Positions 1 through 11,187 of a DNA stretch of 64,000 nucleotides are shown here, in pieces. Positions within the stretch are counted from its first letter, which is position 1. The number at the start of each line of letters is the position of its first letter. Where the stretch lies: positions 1-64,000 of the forward strand of contig JAIRPW010000032.1 in assembly GCA_031256795.1 (NCBI GenBank), read 5' to 3'. Source of the stretch: Zoogloeaceae bacterium. Its GTDB lineage: Bacteria > Pseudomonadota > Gammaproteobacteria > Burkholderiales > Rhodocyclaceae. Position numbers and translations under genes: made by a program. The notes below the pieces were generated by a model. That model saw nothing but the letters and a program-made list of their open reading frames with translations, searched no databases and was not told the DNA's origin.

Positions 1-2708
1 TTCGGCAAAGTGCTCTTAGCTAGGAATTTGCGCAACGATTCGCCATAGCCCGCCCGCATCCATTTGTTGGAAGTGATGAAACAAAGATGCGCCTTGTCAC
101 GAAGAAGTTGAAAACCGCGTTCGTAAAAAAGCGTATAAATATCGCCGGTGCGCTCAAAGGTTTTGAAGTCGGCATTTTTGTAGACATTGGCAAGTTCACC
201 TCCGTTGTTTTGAAGCTGAATGTAAGGCGGATTGCCCATCACAATGTCAAACCCCTCTTTAATGCCAAACATCCATTCCGTATCAAAAAAAGCAGAAGCC
301 GCGTTTTGGTCGTAAGGGTCCCAATGGGCGAGCTTTTCAGCTTCTTCGGCAAAAGCGATATTGGCGGATTTTGAAAGTTCCGCTTGAATGCCTTGTTCCA
401 AAGCGCGAATTTGGGCGTCCAGTTTTTCACGTTTGGGCTGATTGACGTCCACCCGCAATGGTAATCCGGCAGGGCGCGTGATATTGCCAAACATATCCTT
501 TTCTTCCGCCGTGCCCGCGACTTCTTCCCATTTTTCGGCGGACACGGCTTTGCGTTCCTGTTCGGCTTTAACGAGCTGATCTTGGTAAGTTTCAAGCCGG
601 TGTTTGTCAGGCAAAGGCGCAAGCGTTAAAAGATGCGCTTGAAGTTGTTTGCGGGTATTTTCATCGTCTTTGCGGAGACTCTTTTTCTGCGCTGTCCTGC
701 GGGCCGAAAAATGCGCGTGACGGATACGGCGAAGCTCTTCTTTTAGCTCGCGGGTTTTATCATCGTCCTCGTCCGCCCAATTTTTTGGCTTATGGATACC
801 GACAAGGGTATTCGCGGCCACAAAATTGGTTTCCAAATTGGGAAGCGGCAGAATGGCGTTATCCGCCTGTTCGTTATCCGCCTGTTTATTATCCTGTTCA
901 CAAACAAGCGAGATAAAAAAGCGAAGTTTGGTAATCTGTACCGCGATAGGCTGGATGTCCGAACCGTAAAGGCAGTTTTCGATAAGGTGCAGTTTGCGGA
1001 CATAATCCGGGTGCTCACGAGTTTCATCAAAAACGCGCCCCACGGCGGCAAGTTTTTGTTCCATGCTTTCGCCGCCGTCCGTATGAGTGCCAAGGGAAGA
1101 TTCACAGTCCTCCATCGCTTTTTTTATGGCAAGTGTTTTTAGTTGCGCATTCTTAGGGTCAACTTGCGCGAGGATATGCACCATCTGCTGGAGCATCCCC
1201 ATTGGGAACGCGCCGGAGCCGCAGGCCGGATCAAAAATCTTTGCGTTGAAAAGCGCCTCCGCAATCTCTTTGCGCTGTGCGTCAGTAAGGCGGTTTTCAA
1301 CGCCGGCATAGCTGGTGAGATTGCGGATTTCCTCTTCCGGCGCATTCTCAACGCGGGTTTTCAGATACGCAATAAGGCTTTCATCCACCATGTATTGAAC
1401 AATTTCTCGCGGCGTATAAAAAGAGCCGGTTTCCTTGCGGGCGGTATTGCGCGTTTCCGGGTTGAAGGACGCAAGCAGGTTTTCAAAAATCTGGCCGAGT
1501 AATTCCGGGTCAAGCGCAACAGCTTTATCAAAAGGAGTGTTTTCCTCCACCGTGAAATTGTAGGCGTTGAGAATGTGGAAAAGCCCGTGCGTTTTGACAG
1601 AAGATTTTTTGCGGTCACTGTCAAAAAAAACGGAAAGGTCAACCGTTTGCTCTTTACCAAAAAAAAGCTCGTCAGGCACGGCAAGACGGGGTTCATTTTC
1701 AGTTAGGTTTGAAAAGCAATCCACCCGAAGAGGAATATCTGTTTCAGTGTTTTTATCAAGATTTTCAAAAAGTCCGCCGTTCAGAAAGGGAATCTCGTGG
1801 CAGGTTTCGCAAAATTGTTGAGCGGCGTCTTTTTTGAAAAACCGCTTGTAACGATAAGCCGTGACACCTTTTTGCCCATATTTCTGAAATTCGCGAGGAC
1901 TTTCTTCCGGGTCAAGATTCAATGTGGCGAAAAAAAGGTTTTGGAGAATCGCCTTGTAATACGTGCTGCCTGTAGCGTCCGTATTATTGAGCCAGTCTTT
2001 CACAGTTTTTTCATCAAAAAGTTTAGCGGGAACAATGCCTTTTTGTTTCAAAAACCAAACAAAAATAAGCCTCGTAATCAGGCGGATGGTCGGCGTAGCG
2101 TTGCGGGTTTCTTTGTTTTTGAGTTCGGGAAGATCATCAGGCCAAACAACTTTTGTCAACGCCCAAAAATACCAGTCCTGTAATTCTGAATAAAATTGTT
2201 TGGAAAGCGCCTCAACAGAAAAGGCTTCATCAAGATTGGATTGAGAAATTCCGGCAGATTGAAGTTTGGCAAAACGCTCCACAGGTGTGCGGTAATTTTG
2301 CGCCTTGTCGCCAAACACATAGGTAAAGCGTCGCGGGGCAGTCTCCGCGCCTTTGATGTCGCAAATATAGGAAAAACGCCATTCGGCGGAGCCGTCTTGG
2401 ACAAAGACGGCAATGGCGGCATCGAAACCGTGGCCGCGCAGGAAGCGGTCGGCGAGAGCGCGCAGCCCGGATTTTCGGCGGAGGATAGAACCGCGTGTGA
2501 TGTCAAAGCGGAATAGCCCGACGCGGTAGCTGTCCGCCGTTTCAAATTCGCCAAGCAAGAATCCGGCTGCGTCGTCTTTTTTTTCCAGCAGGTCCGGTAT
2601 TGCGTAGAGTTTGCCCGCGCCAAAAAAAACATGAAGAAATTCCGTCCACGCGGCATCGTCAAACGGCGCTTGAAAAAGGGACTGGAGTTGTTCGCGGGTG
2701 TAGGTCAT
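1..2708 (-). CDS. Eco57I-like class I N6-adenine DNA methyltransferase (partial, runs off left edge)
   Basis: Manual reverse-strand translation from ATG at 2708 (MTYTREQLQSLFQAPFDDAAWTEFL...) stays open to position 3. Contains SAM motif FDPACGSGAFPMG (about 1200-1240) and catalytic motif FDIVMGNPPY (about 220-250). Not in the ORF track because its stop lies outside the window. Confidence 0.85.
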   Translation of the reverse strand, partial: MTYTREQLQSLFQAPFDDAAWTEFLHVFFGAGKLYAIPDLLEKKDDAAGFLLGEFETADSYRVGLFRFDITRGSILRRKSGLRALADRFLRGHGFDAAIAVFVQDGSAEWRFSYICDIKGAETAPRRFTYVFGDKAQNYRTPVERFAKLQSAGISQSNLDEAFSVEALSKQFYSELQDWYFWALTKVVWPDDLPELKNKETRNATPTIRLITRLIFVWFLKQKGIVPAKLFDEKTVKDWLNNTDATGSTYYKAILQNLFFATLNLDPEESPREFQKYGQKGVTAYRYKRFFKKDAAQQFCETCHEIPFLNGGLFENLDKNTETDIPLRVDCFSNLTENEPRLAVPDELFFGKEQTVDLSVFFDSDRKKSSVKTHGLFHILNAYNFTVEENTPFDKAVALDPELLGQIFENLLASFNPETRNTARKETGSFYTPREIVQYMVDESLIAYLKTRVENAPEEEIRNLTSYAGVENRLTDAQRKEIAEALFNAKIFDPACGSGAFPMGMLQQMVHILAQVDPKNAQLKTLAIKKAMEDCESSLGTHTDGGESMEQKLAAVGRVFDETREHPDYVRKLHLIENCLYGSDIQPIAVQITKLRFFISLVCEQDNKQADNEQADNAILPLPNLETNFVAANTLVGIHKPKNWADEDDDKTRELKEELRRIRHAHFSARRTAQKKSLRKDDENTRKQLQAHLLTLAPLPDKHRLETYQDQLVKAEQERKAVSAEKWEEVAGTAEEKDMFGNITRPAGLPLRVDVNQPKREKLDAQIRALEQGIQAELSKSANIAFAEEAEKLAHWDPYDQNAASAFFDTEWMFGIKEGFDIVMGNPPYIQLQNNGGELANVYKNADFKTFERTGDIYTLFYERGFQLLRDKAHLCFITSNKWMRAGYGESLRKFLAKSTLP

Positions 2709-2719
2709 TTGGAATTCCC

Positions 2720-5700
2720 TTAGAGGGTAGCGGGAACGTCCCGCTCCAGTTCAATGCCGTTTCGGGAGCGGGACGCTACCGTAAACGTTTCGGAAACAAC
2801 AATCACGGTATCGGCGGCTTCGCGTTCTGTTTCTGGAACGGCCACAACTTTGCGCGGGGCAAATTCATCGTAGAGCGCGGAGAGAATGCCGGGGAGCGCG
2901 GCAATTTGTGCCTCGGTGGGGTGCGCGGCAAATTCGCCTAATTTTTTGACAGCGGCATTAAGTTTTTTGGGAAGCTGGGTGTGAATGCCCGCGTCAAGGT
3001 CGTTGATAAGCGCATCAATTTGGGGCGCAAGCTGCGCTGGAAGCTGACCGCCCTTCACATAGCGCAAAGAGGCGCGGAGCACACTGGCTGCGGCGCGGGA
3101 GGCACGGTCTTTTGAAGCGGGTGCAACCGTGACGGCTTGGTTGCCGTGGAGGCCGCCGCCGGTATCGCCGTCTTGAAACGCGGCCAGCGCGGCGGCAATG
3201 TCTTTGTAATGGGTTTTGCTTGCGAACGAAAATGGAAGCGACTTTTCATTCACTTCGGCGCGTAGATATTTAACGGCTTCAAGGAAAGAGACAGGTTCCG
3301 GCTTAGCATTGCTCACGATATAAAACTGGATGCGCCCTGCCGCTTTGATGAAAGCTAGGGAAAAATTTCCCTCTTGTTTTGTGACCGAATTTGAAACCTC
3401 TTTTCGGATACAGCGAACCTTTACCGGAAAGTTTTTGATTCTTTCGTAATCCTCGCGGTGTTTGTGGAAAAACTCGCGGACTTCACGCAGTAACAAAAGA
3501 GATTCATCAACATCGTCTTTTACCTCACTGTTGAAAAGCTCAAATTGTTTGACAATTTCCTCATGAGAGAAAATTTGCACGTCCTCGCCTAGTGCGGATT
3601 GAAAACCCTGCATTTTAATGAGCGCGTTTTCGTATAAACTAATTTCTCTGTTCCCTTGATCCGACGGATAAAACATAAAATTGTGAATGGCAGCCGCCGT
3701 GGATCCAATACGATTTACACGCCCAATGCGCTGCATCAGGTGAGCAACATTCCACGGAGTATCATAATGAATAACCACATTGGAACGATGAAGGTTAATC
3801 CCTTCAGAAAGAACGTCAGTCGAAAGAAGGATGTTGTATTGATCGCCCTGTTTGTCTGCGGCAATGTTGGCGTCAAAAGACGTGCGGATTTTATCTTTCA
3901 GACGGTTGCGGTTTTCAGAATAAACACAAAGAATATCTTCGCGGTTGAGTTTTGTTTTTAGTTGCTCTTCCAAATACTTAGCAGTGTCCAGACTTTCTGA
4001 AAATACTACAAGTTTTCCAGAAGGGTTAATTGTTTTATGCAAAAGACGTTTTTGAAGCGCGTCAATAAATACATCTAGTTTTGGGTCAACATTAACGGTT
4101 TCCCATTGTTTTTCCAACGCTTCAAATACATCCTTGTCTGCACGAAGCATTGTTATAAAATCCGGGTTAAAGTCCTCTGCTTTGTATAAAAAGCCCTCTT
4201 TTTCATACCCTCGCTCATCAATGAGTTTGTCGATAATCGCGTCAAATTCCATTCCCTTGTCGAGCCAATTGCGAATATCAATATTCCGCACAATAAACAC
4301 TTTATCTGCCGCAAACATTGCCAGTATCTGCTTAATGCCACGTAGCGCGTTAGCAATGGAACAACGAAATGCAGGGAAAGAGCTTTCCAGCCGCTTCACC
4401 ATCAGTGTGCGATAAAGTTTATGGAGCGCCGCCGCGACTTGGTCTGCCTTTTCATAGCGATTTTTGAATTCTGGTTTAAGAAATTCAATCGCACGATAAC
4501 GAGCGTAATAGATAGGCACAGCATCAGATGGGAGAGGGTTTCCAAAAGCCTCAAGCATATCTTGATAGTTCGCGTCGCCCGTCAAAAACCAAAGCGTTTT
4601 TAATAGGAGAATTTCAAGTTCCGGCATGAGTTTGTAATTGAGAATTTCCGGTTTTGAGACTATTGGAAATACAATGCCTTGCTTATCTAAGTCCGCCTTA
4701 TAATCCGTAGATTTTAGAATATTTTGACGTGTCCGCCGTACAGTAATCCGTTCCAGTAAATCGCGGCGGATTTTTTCATAAATTAAGTCGATTTTTTGGA
4801 TGTCAAATTTTTCTGAATCGTGACGTCTGCGCATGGCATCTTTATAACGCTTGGAAAGCGGCGCAAAAAACTCGTTGATGTTTTGGATATTTTCTATTGT
4901 TGGGCGGGCAGAGTCCTGAAAGAGCAGAATTTGCCAGCGAATGTCGTCCGGCTCGTTGTTGATGGCTGTCGCGGAGAGAAGCATTACTTTTTTGCGCGAG
5001 CCGTGCGTCTCACCAAGATTGCCGTGATGTCTACGCGGCGCTTTGCAGATTTTTTGCAAATCATTAAAACGCTCACTATTGTTATGGCGAAAATTGTGTG
5101 ATTCATCCACAATAATAAGGTCAAATTCTTCTTTGGCGTGATAGTGCCCCCTTTCTTCCAAGAGTTTGGGAAGGCTGCCGTTGCTGATAAATTGCGTGTG
5201 GCGTGTCAGCGAAAAACTTTTGAAAGTTTCTTTCCAGTTTTCCTCTACCGCAATCGGATAAACAACAAGAATTTTTGTCTGCCGCCCGTTTGCCTCAACA
5301 AAGCGGCGGGCAATCATGGCGGCCACCACGGTTTTGCCCAAACCGACCACATCGGCGAGAAAAAAACCGTTATGGCGGCAAAGCATTTGATAGCCCTGAA
5401 TCACGGCGTCGCGCTGATAAGAAAAATCCTTGAAACCCTCTGGCAACGAAAGAGAAAAAGAATCTTCCACTTGTTCGCCAAAGGTATCAATTAGCACCTT
5501 CATATAGAGTTCAAAGGGCGTTGGCTGAATACCGAGGTGCGTTTTAGCAAAAGGCGCGGCAATGTCATCCGGTGAAAGCGGGACACCTTCTTCCCAAAGT
5601 TTATCGAATTCGCTTTTACAATAAGCAACGTCGTTATAGTCTTTCATGGCGACGTTGAGTTCATATTGCGGCGCACGGATAAGCCCGAGACCGGCGTCAG

Positions 5701-6178
5701 TCAAATTGGACGAACCCATGATGACCCAGCCATCTGAATGTTCCGTATGGTTTTCGGGGAGGCATAAATAAAATTTGGCGTGAAGCGTTTTTGAGGCATG
5801 AATACGCATTTCGAGACGCCCGCATTTCACGTCATCAATGAACTGAAGAATGCCGTGTTCAATTTCATTGGCGTAATTGGCGTCGCGGATGTCGTCAATA
5901 AACGATTGGGTATAAATTTGTTTGGCTTGTTCCGGGTTGCCGAACCAGAGTTCTGATTTATCGTGCCGACGAAAAACGTTGTCGATGTTAATGCCGACAA
6001 GAATTTGTATTTTCCGAACATTCCCCAGTTTCTCGCGTAGTTTGAAATAGCCGGAGGAACGGAAATATCCTGATACCGCGAGAAACGAATGAAATGCCGC
6101 GCCCATGCCTTCGGCGATTCCGGAAAATTTGGCGAAAAGCGTATTGTCGTCAGAATTATTAAAGAATTTGCTGTTCAT
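2720..6178 (-). CDS. PLD-nuclease-like/SNF2-type superfamily 2 helicase
   Basis: 1152 aa. N-terminal HKD-like HAKFYL...GSSNLTDAGL, Walker A-like DVVGLGKT, DESH box, helicase C-terminal motif LMQRIGRVNRIGS. Ends about 11 bp before the methyltransferase start. Confidence 0.85.
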   Translation of the reverse strand: MNSKFFNNSDDNTLFAKFSGIAEGMGAAFHSFLAVSGYFRSSGYFKLREKLGNVRKIQILVGINIDNVFRRHDKSELWFGNPEQAKQIYTQSFIDDIRDANYANEIEHGILQFIDDVKCGRLEMRIHASKTLHAKFYLCLPENHTEHSDGWVIMGSSNLTDAGLGLIRAPQYELNVAMKDYNDVAYCKSEFDKLWEEGVPLSPDDIAAPFAKTHLGIQPTPFELYMKVLIDTFGEQVEDSFSLSLPEGFKDFSYQRDAVIQGYQMLCRHNGFFLADVVGLGKTVVAAMIARRFVEANGRQTKILVVYPIAVEENWKETFKSFSLTRHTQFISNGSLPKLLEERGHYHAKEEFDLIIVDESHNFRHNNSERFNDLQKICKAPRRHHGNLGETHGSRKKVMLLSATAINNEPDDIRWQILLFQDSARPTIENIQNINEFFAPLSKRYKDAMRRRHDSEKFDIQKIDLIYEKIRRDLLERITVRRTRQNILKSTDYKADLDKQGIVFPIVSKPEILNYKLMPELEILLLKTLWFLTGDANYQDMLEAFGNPLPSDAVPIYYARYRAIEFLKPEFKNRYEKADQVAAALHKLYRTLMVKRLESSFPAFRCSIANALRGIKQILAMFAADKVFIVRNIDIRNWLDKGMEFDAIIDKLIDERGYEKEGFLYKAEDFNPDFITMLRADKDVFEALEKQWETVNVDPKLDVFIDALQKRLLHKTINPSGKLVVFSESLDTAKYLEEQLKTKLNREDILCVYSENRNRLKDKIRTSFDANIAADKQGDQYNILLSTDVLSEGINLHRSNVVIHYDTPWNVAHLMQRIGRVNRIGSTAAAIHNFMFYPSDQGNREISLYENALIKMQGFQSALGEDVQIFSHEEIVKQFELFNSEVKDDVDESLLLLREVREFFHKHREDYERIKNFPVKVRCIRKEVSNSVTKQEGNFSLAFIKAAGRIQFYIVSNAKPEPVSFLEAVKYLRAEVNEKSLPFSFASKTHYKDIAAALAAFQDGDTGGGLHGNQAVTVAPASKDRASRAAASVLRASLRYVKGGQLPAQLAPQIDALINDLDAGIHTQLPKKLNAAVKKLGEFAAHPTEAQIAALPGILSALYDEFAPRKVVAVPETEREAADTVIVVSETFTVASRSRNGIELERDVPATL
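2726..2780. repeat. REP-like inverted repeat inside the helicase 3' end
   Basis: Left GGTAGCGGGAACGTCCCGCTCC; right GGAGCGGGACGCTACC, whose reverse complement is GGTAGCGTCCCGCTCC. Confidence 0.6.
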
Positions 6179-6348
6179 GGCAGAGCTTTCATCATCGCAA
6201 GCGGAACAGCAAAGCCAAAAAGGTATGCGCGAAAAAATATCTTTTGTTGAATTTTACTCGCTGATTTTAATTTGAAAGCGCCAGCGGCGCGATCAAGAAC
6301 GCAGTCTCGCAAACAAAGTGAGGAAGTATTTTTACCTCTCATCGTTCA

Positions 6349-7722
<1,374 letters not shown>

Positions 7723-7735
7723 TCACTCTGAACTT

Positions 7736-8293
7736 ATGAAAACCGCACAGGAACTCCGCTCTGGAAACGTCATCATGGTCGGCAACGACCCGCTGGTGGT
7801 GCAGAAAACCGAATACAACAAGTCTGGCCGCAACGCCGCCGTGGTCAAGATGAAACTGAAGAATCTGCTTTCCGGCTCCGCCTCTGAGGCCGTCTACAAA
7901 GCTGACGATAAATTTGAACTGATCCAGCTTGACCGCAAGGAAGTCACGTATTCTTACTTCGCCGACCCCATGTATGTGTTCATGGACGCGGAATACAACC
8001 AATACGATATTGAGGCGGACAACATGACCGACGCGCTGAAATATCTGGAGGACGGAATGCCCTGCGAGGTGGTGTTCTATAACGAACGCGCCCTTTCCGT
8101 GGAATTGCCGACCTCAGTTGTGCGCGAGGTGATCTATACCGAACCCGCCGTCAAGGGCGACACTTCCGGCAAGGTAATGAAGCCCGCGCGGCTCGCCACC
8201 GGGTTTGAGCTGGCCGTGCCTGCCTTCGTCGAAATTGGCGACAAAATCGAAATTGATACCCGCACCGACGAATACCGTAACCGCGTGAAATAA
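7736..8293 (+). CDS. efp: Elongation factor P
   Basis: [48 protein letters not shown]; start trimmed from the ORF-track start. Confidence 0.95.
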   Translation: MKTAQELRSGNVIMVGNDPLVVQKTEYNKSGRNAAVVKMKLKNLLSGSASEAVYKADDKFELIQLDRKEVTYSYFADPMYVFMDAEYNQYDIEADNMTDALKYLEDGMPCEVVFYNERALSVELPTSVVREVIYTEPAVKGDTSGKVMKPARLATGFELAVPAFVEIGDKIEIDTRTDEYRNRVK

Positions 8294-8647
8294 AGGCCCA
8301 TCGCCGCCGAATGCGTGAGAGGGCAATCGGGATGGTTGCCCTGCTTTGGGCTCGGCGGAACTTTGATGGGAAACGTCACGGCCTGCGCCAGACCTGCGAT
8401 TTGCCGCACAAGATTCATGCGAAACCTGCTTTTCGTTACATGCGAAATGTGCGTTTCGTGAAGCGCGATTTGACGCTTTCAATAAAACGCCCGTTATGAA
8501 TCACACCTATCCACGCGCCATTGAGGGCTATTTGGGACTTCTGCTCCGCGACTTACCCGCCGCGCCGCGTTATCCGTGAAAACACGGACAAAGAGAGAAT
8601 ATGCCGGGTTTACCCCGACGATAGATTTTCTCTGCGCCCCGGAAAGC

Positions 8648-9345
8648 TCAAGGCTTGTTTTTACCGTTTCCCCGCCGCGTTTCCGCCATATCCAGTTCGC
8701 GCAGATGGCGTAGTTTTTCCCCGATTTTCCCTTCCAGTCCGCGCGGCGTGGGGCGATACCAATTCGGTTCTTGCATTCCTTCGGGAAGATAGCTTTCGCC
8801 CGCCGCGTAAGCCTCGGGTTCGTCGTGCGCGTAGCGGTAGGTTTTCCCGTATCCCAGCGTTTTCATGAGTTTTGTTGGCGCGTTGCGCAGATGTTCGGGG
8901 ACGGGGCGGCTTTTATCCTGCGCGACAAAGGCGCGCGCCTGATTCCAGGCCATGTAGCCCGCGTTGCTCTTCGGCGCGACCGCCAGATACAGAACGGCTT
9001 CGGCCAGCGCCAGCTCGCCTTCCGGAGTTCCCAGACGCTCATAGGTTTCCGCCGCCGCGAGCGCGATCTGCGCCGCGCGCGGATCGGCCAAACCAATATC
9101 CTCCCAGGCCATGCGCAGAACGCGGCGCGCGAGATAACGGGGATCCGCGCCGCCGTCCAGCATTCTGGAAAACCAGTACAGCGCCGCGTCCGGACTGGAG
9201 CCGCGCACGGACTTGTGCAGGGCGGAAATTTGATCGTAAAAAGCGTCGCCGCCCTTGTCGAAACGGCGGGGGCTTTCCGTGAGCGCGGCGGCGGCGAACG
9301 CCTCGTCTATTTCCGTAAGTCCGGCGCTTTGCGCGGCGACCGTTA
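8648..9345 (-). pseudogene. rarA: 3' fragment of native rarA (replication-associated recombination protein A)
   Basis: TVAAQSAGLTEIDEAFAAAALTESPRRFDKGGDAFYDQISALHKSVRGSSPDAALYWFSRMLDGGADPRYLARR... is colinear with the C-terminal half of the intact copy at 12612-13919. Confidence 0.9.
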
Positions 9346-9349
9346 GTAT

Positions 9350-10148
9350 TAGTCTCAATGTTGGCTATCAGATATTGCAAGGCAACATCACCAACAGGCA
9401 GCAGCTTTGTGATTACTTGGAGAATTTTGGAGAAATTACCAGAATCAATGAAAAATTCATTTCATTGAAGGTCAATGAATCACAGAAGGCTTTCCGCTTG
9501 AAGGGGCCTGCTTATGAAGATGGAGCAGACTTCAAGCAGTTAAAAGATGAATTTCTCACCAAAGGGGCTGACTACAGAAAGCAGCTTAATGATGCTGACT
9601 TTCAGAAAGTTCGTGACACTCTCAAAAGATTGACTGATTCAAGAAGAGATTTTCATCAGAAGCTGATTGCCAAGCCAATGTCTGACAGAAGCAATAGCAA
9701 TCGCATATATAGACCCAAAACCACTGTCAAGCAGCCTACCCCTTCTAAAGAGGTTCAGCAGCCGCAGAAGGTTAAGGAAGCACCTGCCCAAGTCCAATCT
9801 ATTGCACAGCCTCAGCAGCCTTCTATGTCTCGTATAGAGCCCACCAGCAGCAGCAAGCAGCAGTCACCACCAACCAACACACAGCAGGCCAAAGAAGCAC
9901 CTTCTTCAACCTCTATGCCGTCAATGGGCAGCAGTGCAGATAGTTCAGTTGGTGGACTTCGTTCTCAACTGGCTGATCTCATGAGCCAGATTGCCAATGC
10001 GAGGAATCCAGCCAAAGCAGCCGCATTGAAAGCCAGAGCCACACAGATTGAAAATCAGATTGGTGTAGCAGTAGCAGCCGAAAGAATCAGGAAGCTCAAA
10101 GAATCAGAACGATTCAATGGCACGAGTGGCAAGAAGATGAAACTCTGA
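9350..10148 (+). pseudogene. 3' remnant of a MobA-like plasmid relaxase/mobilization gene
   Basis: ITNRQQLCDYLENFGEITRINEKFISLKVNESQKAFRLKGPAYED resembles the post-catalytic region of Mob relaxases, followed by a Q/S/P-rich linker and coiled C-terminus. The ORF-track start at 9255 lies in antisense rarA and is artefactual. Confidence 0.55.
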
Positions 10149-10167
10149 TCCTTCCTACTTCATTTTC

Positions 10168-10184
10168 GTGAATGGATCATTCAC
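10168..10184. terminator. Hairpin downstream of the relaxase remnant
   Basis: TTTTcGTGAATG-GAT-CATTCACaAAAA, 7 bp perfect stem with A/T tracts on both sides. Confidence 0.5.
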
Positions 10185-10203
10185 AAAAATAAAGCAGGCC
10201 CAT

Positions 10204-10227
10204 GAAAAAAGCACCCGAAGGTGCTTT
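10204..10227 (-). terminator. Rho-independent terminator of the island rarA-M-R operon
   Basis: Minus strand AAAGCACC-TTCG-GGTGCTTTTTTC just after the REase stop. Confidence 0.75.
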
Positions 10228-10242
10228 CCATGCGACTCAATT

Positions 10243-11187
10243 TCAGTTGTAAGGCCCCAAAAATCTAGAGCCATTGAAGTGAATCATGTGAGTTGGTGCA
10301 TCTGCAATCCACACCTCAGTTTCCCATGCAATCACACTGGAATACTTCGCATAGGTGCGGGAATCTGGGAATGCCGACACATACACCAATCCTGCTGTGC
10401 AGTTCCTGAACAACGAAGTCAATTCACCATATCTCTTATGGTCGACAGGCCCATGACTGGTGACTGATTCAATCAGGAATAGCCAATTGTTGGTAGTGCT
10501 GTAGATGACCACATCAGGCAATTTCCCGTGGTTGTCCAGTGTCACACCTAGCGAAGCAAGGAAAGCCACATCAAAGAATCCGTGCTTGTCTCCAGTGTCA
10601 CCGACATAGACCAAGCGACCACCAGGCACATACCTGGCTCCAAAATCCTGCACGATGTCTTTGATTAGCTGGGAGTGGGCACCTGCTGAAAGCTGAATGG
10701 TTTGACCGTTGCCAAGCTCCAATGGAATCATCTCCATTTCTCGTGCTCTGGCATACATCTGAGCCAGAGTTTGCCGCTGCTGCAAGTAGCCTTGAAGCAT
10801 CGCCTGGTACTGTGCAGTGCCATAGGTGCGGAGCACACCCAAAAGAGTAGGCTCTATCTGATAAGCAGCATGAGGGCTATTCACTGCCCTATCTGGCTTG
10901 TCAGGGTTGTAGAGGCATATTCCTGCATCAACGAACTGGTGCATGGATTGGCGACGGAAAGTTTCGCGGGTGTTTGGTGCATAGTCCTTTCCATAGTGCT
11001 GCCGCGACCAGTCCATGATCGGAGTAATACCAACAAGCGGATTGCCAGCTTGGCTCCATTGCTTGTTCGGTGTCATGTCCAGCAAACACAGCAAGCAGAG
11101 GGCTGTCCGCTCATTCAATTGCTGCCTTGGCATTCCCAAATGAACAAGAATTTCAGAAGCTTGTTGTAATTTTTGATCCACACTCAT
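10243..11187 (-). CDS. BsuBI/PstI-type type II restriction endonuclease
   Basis: 314 aa. VYVGDTGDKHGFFDVAFLASLGVTLDNHGKLPDVVIYSTTNNWLFLIESVTSHGPVDHKR matches the family core as remembered; size close to that of PstI/BsuBI. Start overlaps the MTase stop (ATGA). Confidence 0.85.
   Translation of the reverse strand: MSVDQKLQQASEILVHLGMPRQQLNERTALCLLCLLDMTPNKQWSQAGNPLVGITPIMDWSRQHYGKDYAPNTRETFRRQSMHQFVDAGICLYNPDKPDRAVNSPHAAYQIEPTLLGVLRTYGTAQYQAMLQGYLQQRQTLAQMYARAREMEMIPLELGNGQTIQLSAGAHSQLIKDIVQDFGARYVPGGRLVYVGDTGDKHGFFDVAFLASLGVTLDNHGKLPDVVIYSTTNNWLFLIESVTSHGPVDHKRYGELTSLFRNCTAGLVYVSAFPDSRTYAKYSSVIAWETEVWIADAPTHMIHFNGSRFLGPYN

Noticed and set aside
8496-8579. 27-aa ORF MNHTYPRAIEGYLGLLLRDLPAAPRYP* between efp and the rarA fragment
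   Set aside because: Too short, no recognised family; cannot separate from chance.
9255-9349. ORF-track start of the 297-aa + strand ORF (MSKRRGLSVSAAAANASSIS...)
   Set aside because: This part is antisense to the rarA 3' fragment; the relaxase-like sequence begins only after the junction.
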